A DNA stretch of 64,000 nucleotides from Luteitalea sp. (GCA_009377495.1 WHTZ01000001.1:178625-242624); one strand, 5' to 3'; numbered from the stretch's first letter, positions 16,439 through 25,970 are shown. Program-made: numbers and translations. The notes: a model not told the origin generated them from the sequence alone.

Positions 16439-18580
16439 GTGAGTACCACCCCCACGGCCACCGTTCAGGCACTGCACGTCATGAGACTGCGCGACTATAG
16501 CCAGGAGCTGTGCGAGCTCGGCGTTCGTGGTGCGCTTTTTCGTGCGTGGTGGGAGCTCTCTGGCCGCTTCGGAGCGCGGCAAACGGCTCTCGACATTTCG
16601 GGCGGCGAGTACCAAGCGGGAGACACGACCGATTCGTGGGCCCAACCGCTTCCGTTCGGTAACGCGCATTCTGTTGCAGCGGTGATGAACGCGCGGGTTC
16701 CCACCGAGCGGCTGCGTCAGCTTCGTGCAGAGGCCGAACGCGCGTGTGCGGGTCGTATCCTGGCATTCGGCCGCTGGGTCGCAGATTACGGCGCCCCCGT
16801 GGACTGGCATGTCAACCCGGTAACCGGCCTGCGGTGGGACAGCTCCCGGAGCTTGACCCACGAAATTGGCAGACCTGCACGGGTTGGCGATGTGAAGCTC
16901 ACCTGGGAGATCGGCCGATTCCCCCATGCGTATCACCTCGCGCGAGCAGCGGTTTTCTTTCCGGAACAGCGCGCCCGGTACGCCGCAGCGCTGTCGACTC
17001 AGCTCACCGCGTTCATACAAGACAATCAGCTTGGGCGTGGTGTGCACTGGACGTCGGGACAGGAGGTCGCTATCAGGCTCTTCGCGTGGCTATTCGCCCG
17101 GGATGTCCTTCTGCTTCCCACCCCGACTACACCAGACAGCGCCGGGCTCCTGCGACAAGCCATGGTGGAAGGCGCGGCCTTCATCGAGCGACACTTCGAC
17201 TACGCTCGCCTGGCGGTCCATAACAATCATTTGGTGGCAGAAGCCACTGCCCTATTCGCGGTCGGTGCACTGCTCCCAGAGCTTCCGCGGAGTAGCGCCT
17301 GGCGAAAGCGAGGTCGCCAGATCCTCGACGAGCAAGCCGATCGCCAGTTCTACGCGGACGGCGGCTACATCCAGCAGTCGCACAACTACCATCGTGTGGC
17401 GCTGCAGGTGATGCTTTGGGCGTGCGCCATCACACGCGCCCTTCGCGATACCCCCACGCGCTCATGGCTGCGCGCGATGGAGCGATCGCTCGATCTGCTC
17501 GTGGCCCACCAAAGTGCGACAGATGGCCGCCTCCCGAACTACGGGGCGAACGACGGCGCGCTGGTGTCTCCGCTGAGTTGCTGCGACTTCTCCGACTTTC
17601 GTCCGACGCTGCAAGCCGTCTCCGTGCTGACACGCGGCGAGCGGCTCTACGCGCCAGGTCCGTGGGACGAAGAGGCCACGTGGTGGCTCGGACCGACGGC
17701 CTTGGACGCGCCGCTTCGACCACCAAGGCGCCGGAGTGCGTCGTTCCCAACCACCGGCTACCATGTGTTGCGAGGACTGGACGAGGCGTCCTTTTGCACA
17801 TTCCGGTGCGGGTCGCTGAGGGATCGCTTCTCTCAGATTGACATGCTCCACGTCGACGTCTGGTGGAAAGGCGAGAACGTGCTCGTCGACGCCGGCAGTT
17901 ATCTCTACAACGGACCACGGGAGTGGCACCACCACTTCACGGGCACGGCGTGCCACAACACGATCGAGGTAGACGGCCTCGATCAGATGCTTCGTCTGAG
18001 GCAGTTCAAGGTGGTTTATTGGACGAAGGCACGGCTGCTACAGTTCCAGGACCATCCCCACTGGGCCTTGGCGGAGGGTGAGCACTATGGCTTCCGCAGG
18101 CATCCAGGCCGTGTCGTCCATCGTCGCAGCGTGCTGTATGCGAAGGACGAAACATGGGTGGTCATCGATCGCATCTCCGGCTCTGGCCAGCACCGCTCGC
18201 GCCTTCATTGGCTGGGGGGACCTTACCCGTATCGCTACAACACAGATGCAGGCGAGCTGACGCTCGACACAGCGGCAGGTCCTTTCAGCGTACGCGTGCT
18301 CGACGGCGAGGGTCATGTGAGGCCGGGTGATGTGGCCGCCGGCCAGGAGGGTCCGCCGCGAGGGTGGCTCTCGCGGTACTACGGAGAAAAGATGTCCGTA
18401 CCGTCGTTGTTCGTTACGTCGACGGACGAGGTGCCGCAGACATTTGTCACGATACTTTCGGCCGGTCCTCCCGATATCCATGTCAAGAAGGAGGGCTGGT
18501 CAGTCATGACCCAGAGCGCGACCCTCTTTTTTCGCCTCACCGATGCAGGGCCCACTGATATCGATGTAGCTGCGGGATGA
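16439..18580 (+). CDS. Heparinase II/III family protein (polysaccharide lyase-like)
   Basis: The protein has 713 residues with a GTG start. It has an alpha/alpha-toroid N-terminal region (GDVKLTWEIGRFPHAYHLARA, LAVHNNHLVAEATALF, YIQQSHNYHRVALQVML). A C-terminal beta-sandwich follows (GSLRDRFSQIDMLHVDVWWKGENVL, HHHFTGTACHNTIEVDG). These are hallmarks of the heparinase II/III fold and include the Asn-His-Tyr-type residues of the active site. No signal peptide is visible. Family members inside exopolysaccharide loci usually cleave or edit uronic-acid-containing polymers. It is followed by an ATGA overlap with a glycosyltransferase gene. Confidence 0.87.
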   Translation: MSTTPTATVQALHVMRLRDYSQELCELGVRGALFRAWWELSGRFGARQTALDISGGEYQAGDTTDSWAQPLPFGNAHSVAAVMNARVPTERLRQLRAEAERACAGRILAFGRWVADYGAPVDWHVNPVTGLRWDSSRSLTHEIGRPARVGDVKLTWEIGRFPHAYHLARAAVFFPEQRARYAAALSTQLTAFIQDNQLGRGVHWTSGQEVAIRLFAWLFARDVLLLPTPTTPDSAGLLRQAMVEGAAFIERHFDYARLAVHNNHLVAEATALFAVGALLPELPRSSAWRKRGRQILDEQADRQFYADGGYIQQSHNYHRVALQVMLWACAITRALRDTPTRSWLRAMERSLDLLVAHQSATDGRLPNYGANDGALVSPLSCCDFSDFRPTLQAVSVLTRGERLYAPGPWDEEATWWLGPTALDAPLRPPRRRSASFPTTGYHVLRGLDEASFCTFRCGSLRDRFSQIDMLHVDVWWKGENVLVDAGSYLYNGPREWHHHFTGTACHNTIEVDGLDQMLRLRQFKVVYWTKARLLQFQDHPHWALAEGEHYGFRRHPGRVVHRRSVLYAKDETWVVIDRISGSGQHRSRLHWLGGPYPYRYNTDAGELTLDTAAGPFSVRVLDGEGHVRPGDVAAGQEGPPRGWLSRYYGEKMSVPSLFVTSTDEVPQTFVTILSAGPPDIHVKKEGWSVMTQSATLFFRLTDAGPTDIDVAAG

Positions 18581-19821
18581 GAATTCTCGTCGTTCACCAG
18601 TACTACTGCTTCCCTGGCCTACCTGGAGGCTCGAGGTTCAACGAGTTCGCGCGCCTCTGGGCCAAAGCAGGTCACGAGGTGACGGTTATCGCTGGAAGCG
18701 TGAGCCATGCGACCGGCCAAGCGCATCCCGCCTACGTCGGGCGCTGGCTCACACGGGAGCGCGACGGTGACGTCGACGTCATTCGCTGCTACGTCCCGCG
18801 GTCGTACCGCCGGAGCTACGCGGGCCGGGCGTGGGGATTCTTAGGGTTCCTTCTCTCGTCTGCCACCGCGGCATTGACGGCCAAGGCAGACGTCGTCATC
18901 GCAACGTCTCCGCCGCTAATGACGGTGATCACTGGCTGGTTGGCCGCACGCGTCCGTCATCGCGCGCCACTCATTTTCGAGGTACGGGACCTGTGGCCGG
19001 AGAGCGCGGTCACCACGGGCGTACTGAGCGAGCGTGGCGCGTTGACGAAATGCCTGTACCGCCTCGAGGCGTGGGGCTATCGCGTCGCTGAGCGTGTCAA
19101 CGTGCTCACCCCAGCCTTTCGCGAGGATATCCTCCGGCGCGAGCTGGCAGACGCCGAGAAGATTGTCTTGGTCCCGAATGGCGCAGACCAAGCCTTCTTC
19201 GAATATGACGGCGATCGACAGCAGGTCCGTGCAGCCTTGGGCTGGAATGGACGAACCGTGTTTCTCTACGCTGGCGCCCACGGCCGTGCCAACGCCATCG
19301 GCCAGTTGGTCGACACGGCGGACAAGCTCCGGCATCGCCACGACATCCTGATCGCGCTCGCAGGCGATGGGCCCGAACGAGCGAAGTGGCAGCAGGTTGC
19401 CGCTGCGCGTGGTCTCTCCAACATCCTGTTTCACGGCCCGCAGGCCAAGGACCACATGCCCGCGATCGTTGACGCTAGTGACGTGGGAGTGGCGGTGTTG
19501 CAGGACAACCCAACCTTCCGCACCGTGTATCCCAACAAGGTGTTCGACTATATGGCCTGCGGCAGGCCAGTGCTCCTCGCAATCGACGGCGCAGCAAGAG
19601 ACCTCGTGTGTGTGCGGGCCAAAGCAGGGATCTTCGCCGAGCCCGAGGACGCGAGCGCCATCGCCAGCCAGATGGAATGGATGGCTGACCATCCCGACGA
19701 ATGTGCACGCATGGGCGAGGACGGGCGTGCCTGGGTTCGTGCCCACGCGAGTCGCGACGCGCTGGCGTCGAGATACTTGGACATCATGAGGGACCTGGTG
19801 TCCACGAATGGCACTGGATGA
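18577..19821 (+). CDS. Glycosyltransferase family 4 (WbuB-like)
   Basis: The protein has 414 residues with two Rossmann-like halves, GT-B fold. The N-terminus MRILVVHQYYCFPGLPGGSR resembles WbuB-type aminosugar transferases, and the middle reads RHRAPLIFEVRDLWPESAV. The donor-binding half has LVPNGADQAFFEY, VFLYAGAHGRAN and VAVLQDNPTFRTVYPNKVFDYMACG. Its start overlaps the heparinase-like gene by ATGA, and its stop overlaps the epimerase start in the same way. The sugar cannot be read from sequence, although WbuB relatives often use N-acetylated sugars. Confidence 0.88.
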   Translation: MRILVVHQYYCFPGLPGGSRFNEFARLWAKAGHEVTVIAGSVSHATGQAHPAYVGRWLTRERDGDVDVIRCYVPRSYRRSYAGRAWGFLGFLLSSATAALTAKADVVIATSPPLMTVITGWLAARVRHRAPLIFEVRDLWPESAVTTGVLSERGALTKCLYRLEAWGYRVAERVNVLTPAFREDILRRELADAEKIVLVPNGADQAFFEYDGDRQQVRAALGWNGRTVFLYAGAHGRANAIGQLVDTADKLRHRHDILIALAGDGPERAKWQQVAAARGLSNILFHGPQAKDHMPAIVDASDVGVAVLQDNPTFRTVYPNKVFDYMACGRPVLLAIDGAARDLVCVRAKAGIFAEPEDASAIASQMEWMADHPDECARMGEDGRAWVRAHASRDALASRYLDIMRDLVSTNGTG

Positions 19822-20900
19822 TGCAATCGAAACAGTTTCTGCACGTGGTTGGTGCACGTCCTAACTTCATGAAGGCGGCACCGGTCTTGCGCGCCCTGAG
19901 CCGATACGGGGTGCGCCAGTCGCTCGTCCATACGGGTCAGCACTACGATGCCCGTATGTCGGATGCCTTCTTTCGGGAGCTGGAGCTACCCGAGCCGGAT
20001 ATCAACCTGGGCGTCGGCTCAGGTTCTCACACCGAACAGACGGCCCAGGTGATGGTGGGGTTGGAGCGAGTGCTGCACGAACACCGACCGGATATCGTGG
20101 TCGTGTACGGGGATGTGAACTCCACGGTGGCCGCGGCCCTGGTTTCGGCACAGGTTGGTGTCCCGGTCGCGCACGTGGAGGCAGGTCTGCGCTCCCGTGA
20201 CCGTAGCATGCCGGAGGAGATCAACCGCATGATTACGGACCGAATCGCTGATTGGCTCTTGACGCCGTCGGCTGACGCCGACGAGAATCTCCGAGCCGAA
20301 GGTGTCGATCCTGCGCGCATTCACTGTGTCGGCAACGTCATGATCGACACGCTCACGCGCTTGCTGCCACGAGCAGACGGCGCGGCGCGCCTGACCTCCC
20401 TCGGTCTGGGCGATGGTGAGCCCTTCGTTCTCGTGACGCTTCATCGACCGTCGAACGTCGACGATTCGACACACCTGCGGCAATTGGTCTCCGTGCTCGA
20501 AGAGGTGTCATCCGGCCTACCGGTCATCTTTCCCGTCCACCCGCGAACTCGCCAGCGACTGGGAACGCAGGCCGTGACAGCGCCACGGCTTCACTTAACG
20601 CCCCCTTTGGGCTATCTAGAGTTCCTGGGGCTTCAGAGGCACGCGACGTTGGTCGTGACCGATTCGGGAGGAATTCAAGAAGAGACCACGTTCTTGGGCG
20701 TGCCGTGTTTGACGGTTCGGGATAACACTGAACGTCCCATTACGGTGACTCATGGGACCAACCGTCTGATTGGGCGAAGCCCGCAGCGCTTGCAGTTAGC
20801 GATTCAGCAGGTATTGGACAGTGATCGATCCGGGGGCACGGCACCTCCGCTGTGGGACGGCCACGCATCCGACCGCATCGCCGCGGTCTTGTCAACTTAG
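19818..20900 (+). CDS. wecB: UDP-N-acetylglucosamine 2-epimerase (non-hydrolysing)
   Basis: The protein has 360 residues. It interconverts UDP-GlcNAc and UDP-ManNAc. Motifs are VVGARPNFMKAAPVLRAL, VHTGQHYDARMSDAFF, VYGDVNSTVAAALVS, VAHVEAGLRSRD, PEEINRMITDRIAD and VTDSGGIQEE. The start MMQSKQ overlaps the preceding stop by ATGA. The gene ends exactly at a miniature inverted-repeat element: the TAG stop is built from the putative target-site TTA and the first G of the element. It supplies ManNAc-type precursors for the polymer. Confidence 0.94.
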   Translation: MMQSKQFLHVVGARPNFMKAAPVLRALSRYGVRQSLVHTGQHYDARMSDAFFRELELPEPDINLGVGSGSHTEQTAQVMVGLERVLHEHRPDIVVVYGDVNSTVAAALVSAQVGVPVAHVEAGLRSRDRSMPEEINRMITDRIADWLLTPSADADENLRAEGVDPARIHCVGNVMIDTLTRLLPRADGAARLTSLGLGDGEPFVLVTLHRPSNVDDSTHLRQLVSVLEEVSSGLPVIFPVHPRTRQRLGTQAVTAPRLHLTPPLGYLEFLGLQRHATLVVTDSGGIQEETTFLGVPCLTVRDNTERPITVTHGTNRLIGRSPQRLQLAIQQVLDSDRSGGTAPPLWDGHASDRIAAVLST

Positions 20901-21056
20901 GGTTCGGTAAGAAATAAGGTTGACATTATGGGCGTCGAGGCGCCCGGCTGGCAAGCCGCGAGGAGGGAGCATACAGGCCGTATGTGACCGACGAGCAACG
21001 CAGCCAGACGGGATGTATCGGCGGCCAGAATGTCAACCTTATTTCTTACCGAGCCC
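20900..21056. mobile_element. Miniature inverted-repeat element (MITE), 157 bp
   Basis: The terminal inverted repeats are 28 bp at 20900-20927 and 21029-21056 with one mismatch. Both contain GGTAAGAAATAAGGTTGACA or its complement. TTA flanks both ends (20897-20899, 21057-21059), which fits a 3-bp target duplication. The interior has no transposase frame. It sits between wecB and the PRMT-like methyltransferase gene, splitting what otherwise looks like a tightly overlapping operon. No autonomous relative is present in the window. Confidence 0.85.
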
Positions 21057-21076
21057 TTAGGTGCCACCCATCACGG

Positions 21077-21970
21077 ATGACGCCGTATCAACACCTGAAC
21101 CTGCTACGCCATCATGAGCGAGCGCTCCCGCTCCGCTCAATGATTCGAGACACCGTGCATCCCGGGATGAAGGTGCTCGACGCTGGCTGTGGAGTGGGTT
21201 TGCTTGCTATGTGGTCGATCGATGCCGGCGCCGACCGCGTCGTTGGCGTTGACGTGGACGACGTCTCCCTGGCCCGGAGACTGGCGACGGAGAACGGCAT
21301 GGCGTCGCGCATCGACTTCATACAAGCTGACCTCTGGAACTTCGATCTCCCTGCAGAGCGCAACACCTTTGACGCGCTGCTGGCGATGGTGTACCTGAAC
21401 GACCCACGACGGGACGAAGGCCAAGCCAAGCTGGTGTTCGCGCTCAAACAGAAGTTTCTAGCCGCCCGCGGCAGCGTTGTGCCGAATTGCGTGCGCTATT
21501 ATGCACGTGCCTGCGAGTGGCCGCAGCAGGATCACAAGACTCGACAGGCGCGGCTTCAGGCTGACGTCACAGACCTCGAGGGTCGCTATGCTCTCAAGTT
21601 GCAGGGCCTGTGCGCGGCGGTGTCCGCTCAGCCGTGGGCGCCCCAGTTTCCCGATCGGCGGCCAGACGGTCGATTGGACCTGAGCCAAGCACGGCTCCTG
21701 TCCGATCCTGAGCGGTTCGCTGAGATCGACTACACGAAGGATCCCGCTCCGTGCGCCAGTAGTCTCGAGATCCAAGCGGATGTACCGGGCATCTTCAACA
21801 CCATCGTGTGGACACAGGAGCTCTGGTTCGAGGAGCGCCTGATCTTCTCGAACGAGTCGGTCTCCTGGATCGTGAATCCGCATCTGGCCCGATCCGGCTC
21901 GAAGTACACGATTCGACTCGATGCGGCATGGCGAGAACGCAACTTGGCAACGCTCGTCGAGGGCAGATGA
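21077..21970 (+). CDS. SAM-dependent methyltransferase, PRMT-like
   Basis: The protein has 297 residues. The N-terminal stretch MTPYQHLNLLRHHERALPLRSMI followed by VLDAGCGVGLLAMWSIDAGA and VVGVDVD resembles the protein arginine methyltransferase core, including the preceding helix. The acidic double-E motif of true PRMTs is not evident, so the acceptor may be a sugar or another small molecule. I chose 21077 as start; the open frame begins inside the MITE at 20984, so the insertion may have displaced the original ribosome-binding site. It ends with an ATGA overlap into the sugar transferase gene. Confidence 0.72.
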   Translation: MTPYQHLNLLRHHERALPLRSMIRDTVHPGMKVLDAGCGVGLLAMWSIDAGADRVVGVDVDDVSLARRLATENGMASRIDFIQADLWNFDLPAERNTFDALLAMVYLNDPRRDEGQAKLVFALKQKFLAARGSVVPNCVRYYARACEWPQQDHKTRQARLQADVTDLEGRYALKLQGLCAAVSAQPWAPQFPDRRPDGRLDLSQARLLSDPERFAEIDYTKDPAPCASSLEIQADVPGIFNTIVWTQELWFEERLIFSNESVSWIVNPHLARSGSKYTIRLDAAWRERNLATLVEGR

Positions 21971-22590
21971 AGCGCTCCCGCACACGTGGGCTGCAGCTCG
22001 GCATCAAGTACGGCTTGGATCGCATGCTCGCAGGGATCATGATCCTCCCCCTGTCGCCGATCCTCGGAGCCATCGCGACCCTGATCAAGGCAGAGGACGG
22101 GGGGCCCGTACTCTTCATCTCGGAACGCGCTGGGGCCGGCGGCCGGGCGTTCCGTGTGTACAAGTTCCGATCGATGATTCCGAATGCAGACGCCTATCTT
22201 GATGCCGATGGACGACCGCTCATTGCACGAGTGACCCGAGTTGGGAAGTTCCTCCGTCGCTGGAGCCTGGATGAGCTCCCGCAACTCGTCAACGTCGTGA
22301 AGGGCGACATGGCGTTTGTCGGACCGCGGCCGGTGCCGCTCGACTACGCGGCGCGGATGAACGAGCATCAGAAACAGCGCTTCGAGATGCGACCAGGGAT
22401 GACTGGCCTCGCCCAAGTGAGTGGCCGGCACAGCCTCACGTGGTCGCAACGTGTTGAGCTGGATGTGGATTACGTTCGTCGCTACAGCTTGGCCATGGAT
22501 CTCGGGATCCTTGCCCGAACACTGACCACTGTGCTCGATAAGAACACGCTCACCGAGCGGGGTGATCCGAGGAAGGTCGACCTTGGCTAA
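21967..22590 (+). CDS. Initiating sugar-1-phosphate transferase (PglC-like, monotopic)
   Basis: The protein has 207 residues. It transfers a sugar phosphate from UDP-sugar to undecaprenyl phosphate to begin the repeat unit. It has only the catalytic domain and one membrane-dipping helix ([20 protein letters not shown]), so it is the short PglC type and not the long WbaP/WcaJ type. Motifs are [38 protein letters not shown] and [13 protein letters not shown]. The start overlaps the previous stop by ATGA. Confidence 0.93.
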   Translation: MKRSRTRGLQLGIKYGLDRMLAGIMILPLSPILGAIATLIKAEDGGPVLFISERAGAGGRAFRVYKFRSMIPNADAYLDADGRPLIARVTRVGKFLRRWSLDELPQLVNVVKGDMAFVGPRPVPLDYAARMNEHQKQRFEMRPGMTGLAQVSGRHSLTWSQRVELDVDYVRRYSLAMDLGILARTLTTVLDKNTLTERGDPRKVDLG

Positions 22591-23842
22591 CGCCTTAGGT
22601 GAGATGGCTGCGGTGCACGTCGATTCGTCTGTGCTTGCGGCGATCGCGGCCGGCCAGGGCTCTCCGTTCTACATCGCCGATACCGAGCAGCTTCAATCGA
22701 ACCTGCGCGCGCTTCTCGAGTCGTTCAGAACGTATTACCCGGTAACCTCCGTCGGCTACTCGTACAAGACCAACTACTCGCCCGCTTTCATCCGCTGCGC
22801 CCATAACCTGGGCGCGTATGCCGAGGTGGTCTCGCGGCTGGAGCTCGACCTCGCCATTGCACTTGGCGTGCCGGGGAGCAAGATCATCTTCAACGGGCCC
22901 ATCAAGACAGCTGATGACCTCACGTTGGCGCTCCGAGCGGGTGCGAGGGTGAACATCGACTCTCTCGCTGAGGCCCGCCTGATGGCGAAGATCGCGAGGA
23001 GCTCGGCGTCCGAGCTTTCCCTCGGTATCCGCTGTAACCTCGGGCCGGGAACGCCGGGCTCCCGGTTCGGCGTCGATTTGGATACTGCCGAGGGGAAGGA
23101 TGTGATCGGCACGCTAGACGCATGTCCGAACGTCCGGATCAGAGGTCTGCACTGCCACTACTGCGGAGACAGGAACGCCTCCGGATACCGGGACCGGATT
23201 CGGCACATGATCCGCCTCCACGCCACCGCGTTGGGCGGACGTCACGTCGAGTTCTTCGATATCGGTGGCGGCTTCAGCAGCCGGATGAGCCCCGAGCTCG
23301 CCGCTCAGTTCACGGCACCGCCGTCCAGCTTTCACGACTATGCAGCCGCGATCGCGCAGGAGATGGCCTCGACGTACGGTGCGACCGGTCCAGAGTTGAT
23401 TCTGGAGCCCGGGATGGGTGTGCTGGCGGACACGATGACCCTTGTCACTCGTGTCCAGGCTGTGAAGCGTCTGCAGGGTCGCAACCTCGCCGTTGTCGAC
23501 GGCTCGGTGTTCAACATCAAGCCGCTGCGTGGGAGCATCAATCTCCCGATCGTAGTCGTACAAGGATGCTCGAACCCAGGTGCAAAGGTCACCATGCCAG
23601 TCGATGTCGTCGGTCACACCTGCATGGAGGTGGACGTGCTGCACACCGGCTACGCGGGAGCGATTGGCGAAGGCGACTGGGTGATCATTCCAAATGTGGG
23701 GGCGTACACCAACGTGTTGAACGCACCCTTCATACGGGGGACTCCGGCGATCGTCGAGTTGCGGGACCGTGGGAACTATGGTGTCCTTCGGCGTGCGTCC
23801 ACGTTGGACGACCTGCTTGCAACGTACCGAGTAGACCAATGA
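22562..23842 (+). CDS. PLP-dependent amino acid decarboxylase (LysA/ODC fold type III)
   Basis: The protein has up to 426 residues. The PLP lysine lies in YSYKTNYSP (about residue 70), and the phosphate-binding loop is DIGGGFSSRM (about 233). The C-terminal sheet contains VGHTCMEVDVLH and IPNVGAYTNVLN, as in diaminopimelate and ornithine decarboxylases. No paired lysine-biosynthesis gene is near. Its place next to an ATP-grasp ligase suggests a dedicated amine or amino acid for decoration of the polymer. The GTG at 22562 overlaps the previous gene by 29 bp; TTG 22583 and ATG 22604 are alternatives. Confidence 0.85.
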   Translation: MIRGRSTLANALGEMAAVHVDSSVLAAIAAGQGSPFYIADTEQLQSNLRALLESFRTYYPVTSVGYSYKTNYSPAFIRCAHNLGAYAEVVSRLELDLAIALGVPGSKIIFNGPIKTADDLTLALRAGARVNIDSLAEARLMAKIARSSASELSLGIRCNLGPGTPGSRFGVDLDTAEGKDVIGTLDACPNVRIRGLHCHYCGDRNASGYRDRIRHMIRLHATALGGRHVEFFDIGGGFSSRMSPELAAQFTAPPSSFHDYAAAIAQEMASTYGATGPELILEPGMGVLADTMTLVTRVQAVKRLQGRNLAVVDGSVFNIKPLRGSINLPIVVVQGCSNPGAKVTMPVDVVGHTCMEVDVLHTGYAGAIGEGDWVIIPNVGAYTNVLNAPFIRGTPAIVELRDRGNYGVLRRASTLDDLLATYRVDQ

Positions 23843-24831
23843 ACCTGCTCTTTTCGTGCATCGGCAAGCGGGGCTACATCGCGGACTTCTTCAGACCGCA
23901 CCTCGCCACAGGAGACCGGATCATTGGCACCGGCAACACACGATGGACACCCGGCTTCCGTGCATGCGACGCCGCCTTCCTCATGCCGGACATCGTGGAC
24001 GAGCACTACCTGCCGGCCGTCCTCGAGCTGTGCGAGCGCGAACATGTCGATGCCGTGCTCTCGTTCTCTGACCCGGACGTGTATCGACTCTCGCAGGTTC
24101 GCACGCAGCTCGAGGCTCGGGGTATCGTGCCCCTCATCCCGACCGCGGAAGTCGCAGAGATCAGCTACGACAAATACCGGATGTTCCAGTTTCTCTCTGC
24201 CCGCGGAATTGCCACGCCCAAGACGGCGCTGACGGTCGAGAGCGCAGAAGACTTCACGTTCCCGATGTACGTCAAGCCCAGACGCGGGTCCGGGAGTCAT
24301 CACACGTTCCTCGCGCGGGATCAGCGTGAGCTCGACACATTCTTCAACTATGCGCCGGACATGATCATCCAGGAGCGAGCGGTCGGTGAGGAGTTCGATA
24401 TCGAAGTATGTGGCGGCCTCGATGGCTCGCCGTTGGGGCTCTGCACGTGGCGGAAGTTGCAGTCCCGCCTCGGCGAGACCGAGGCGGCACAGACGTTTCG
24501 GGACAGCGCCGTCATCGACTTCGGTGTCCACCTCGCTCGATTGTTACGTGTGCCTGGGCCCATGGACGTCGACGTCGTCCGTACAGGGGAGTCGTTGACG
24601 GTGCTCGAGGCAAACGCGAGGTTTGGCGGTGGGTATCCCGTCTCGCATCTGGCTGGGGCCGATTTCCCTCGCATCCTGGTTGGCCTGATCAAGGGAGAGC
24701 CACTGGAGATGAACCTGTCCTTCGCCCCCGACGTCGTCATGATGAAGCGCCTGGACGTCATTGGTGGCCCGCACGAGCCGTTCTTCGAGCACGAGCTTGG
24801 CCTGGTCAAAGAAGGCCTCGAGAAGGTTTAG
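23839..24831 (+). CDS. ATP-grasp carboxylate-amine ligase-like protein
   Basis: The protein has 330 residues. The N-terminal pre-ATP-grasp domain starts MNLLFSCIGKRGYIADFF. The ATP-binding region shows YDKYRMFQFLSARGIATPKT, FPMYVKPRRGSGSHHTFL and IIQERAVGEEFDIEV. The metal ligands are in LTVLEANARFGGGYP. This is the CarB/PylC-like layout. Such enzymes join a carboxylate to an amine through an acyl phosphate. The start overlaps the decarboxylase stop by ATGA, so the two are translationally coupled. An attractive role is amide formation on a sugar acid, which is inference. Confidence 0.85.
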   Translation: MNLLFSCIGKRGYIADFFRPHLATGDRIIGTGNTRWTPGFRACDAAFLMPDIVDEHYLPAVLELCEREHVDAVLSFSDPDVYRLSQVRTQLEARGIVPLIPTAEVAEISYDKYRMFQFLSARGIATPKTALTVESAEDFTFPMYVKPRRGSGSHHTFLARDQRELDTFFNYAPDMIIQERAVGEEFDIEVCGGLDGSPLGLCTWRKLQSRLGETEAAQTFRDSAVIDFGVHLARLLRVPGPMDVDVVRTGESLTVLEANARFGGGYPVSHLAGADFPRILVGLIKGEPLEMNLSFAPDVVMMKRLDVIGGPHEPFFEHELGLVKEGLEKV

Positions 24832-24833
24832 CG

Positions 24834-25889
24834 ATGGCCGAGCGGACGATTGACTTCCGAGCGCGCTCAGCTCAGGACGAAATGCTTCGGGAGCTCAATT
24901 GCGTGCTGGCGCGCGCTGAGGGCGGAGGGGTTGGCAATAAACGACAGACGCCTCAGCAACCGATGGTCTTCATCGTGGGCGCGCCGCGGAGTGGGACGAC
25001 GCTCATGTTGCAGTGGCTGGCGGCCTCGAAGCGCTTTGCCTATCCAAGCAACCTCCTCGCGCGATTCTTTGGCGCACCGTACATCGGCAGCCGGATACAA
25101 CAGCTCCTCACCGATCCGGACATGGACTATCGGGATGAGCTCCTATCGTCCGAGCCCGAGGGGCTCGCGTGGATCTCGGACGTGGGCAAGACCCGGGGGA
25201 TGCTCCAGCCTCACGAGTTCTCGTACTACTGGCGCCGGTTCTTCCCCATCGACCAGGCGCAGAAACTGACCGATGCACAGCTCGAGGCGTCTGACCCTGA
25301 AGGCTTTGCCGCCGGGTGGGCAGCGATCGAAGCGGTCTTTGGTAAGCCGATAGCCGCGAAGGGCATTCTCTTGCAATACAACCTGGCACAGCTCGCTCAG
25401 TGGCTGCCGAAGTCAATCTTCGTCCACACGCAGCGCGAACCCGTCCACAACATACGGTCACTTCTTCGTGCTCGACACAGTGTGTATGGCACCCACGCGG
25501 CATGGTTTTCCGTTCGACCACCGGAGTTCGAATGGTTGAAACATGAAGACCCTTACACACAAGTCGCAGGACAGGTGTTGTTCACGAACGAATCGATCAC
25601 GCGAGAGCTCGCCCTTTTGATGCCGCATAGAGCCATACCGATCGAATACGAAGCCTTCTGCCGAGAGCCCGCACAGGTGTGGGCGCGGCTCCAGAGCTCG
25701 TTCCGGGCATTTGGCTTCGATTTGGAGGGCGGCTACGACGGTCCGGCGTCTTTCGAGTGCACGAACGCGACGACGGTGAGCAAGGAAGAAGAAGAAGAAG
25801 GGCAGGTACGCGCTGCGTACGAGCGGCTCGCCGCTCGCCAAGCCGACCAGCAGTGCGCTGCCCACGTCGAACCTAGCGCAGGCCTTTAG
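24834..25889 (+). CDS. Sulfotransferase family protein
   Basis: The protein has 351 residues. The 5'-phosphosulfate-binding loop is IVGAPRSGTTLML (about residue 50). The likely 3'-phosphate site is IFVHTQREPVHNIRSLLRARH. The start lies 2 nt behind the ATP-grasp gene. An acidic low-complexity stretch (SKEEEEEGQ) occurs near the C-terminus. It should transfer sulfate from PAPS to a hydroxyl or amine of the polymer precursor. This is the first of two sulfotransferases in the locus. Confidence 0.86.
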   Translation: MAERTIDFRARSAQDEMLRELNCVLARAEGGGVGNKRQTPQQPMVFIVGAPRSGTTLMLQWLAASKRFAYPSNLLARFFGAPYIGSRIQQLLTDPDMDYRDELLSSEPEGLAWISDVGKTRGMLQPHEFSYYWRRFFPIDQAQKLTDAQLEASDPEGFAAGWAAIEAVFGKPIAAKGILLQYNLAQLAQWLPKSIFVHTQREPVHNIRSLLRARHSVYGTHAAWFSVRPPEFEWLKHEDPYTQVAGQVLFTNESITRELALLMPHRAIPIEYEAFCREPAQVWARLQSSFRAFGFDLEGGYDGPASFECTNATTVSKEEEEEGQVRAAYERLAARQADQQCAAHVEPSAGL

Positions 25890-25900
25890 CAGCGTCGCAC

Positions 25901-25970
25901 GTAGCGCAGGTTAGATGCCCCCCAAGGAGGGCGCGATCAGCGGGCATGGCGGCATTACGCCCTGCGCTAC
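25901..25970. repeat. GTAG...CTAC bounded inverted repeat
   Basis: GTAGCGCAGG (25901-25910) and its exact complement CCTGCGCTAC (25961-25970) bound 70 bp. A partial copy, CTAGCGCAGG, lies at 25873-25882. It belongs with the other GTAG-headed palindromes. It separates the sulfotransferase gene from the aminotransferase gene. Confidence 0.65.
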
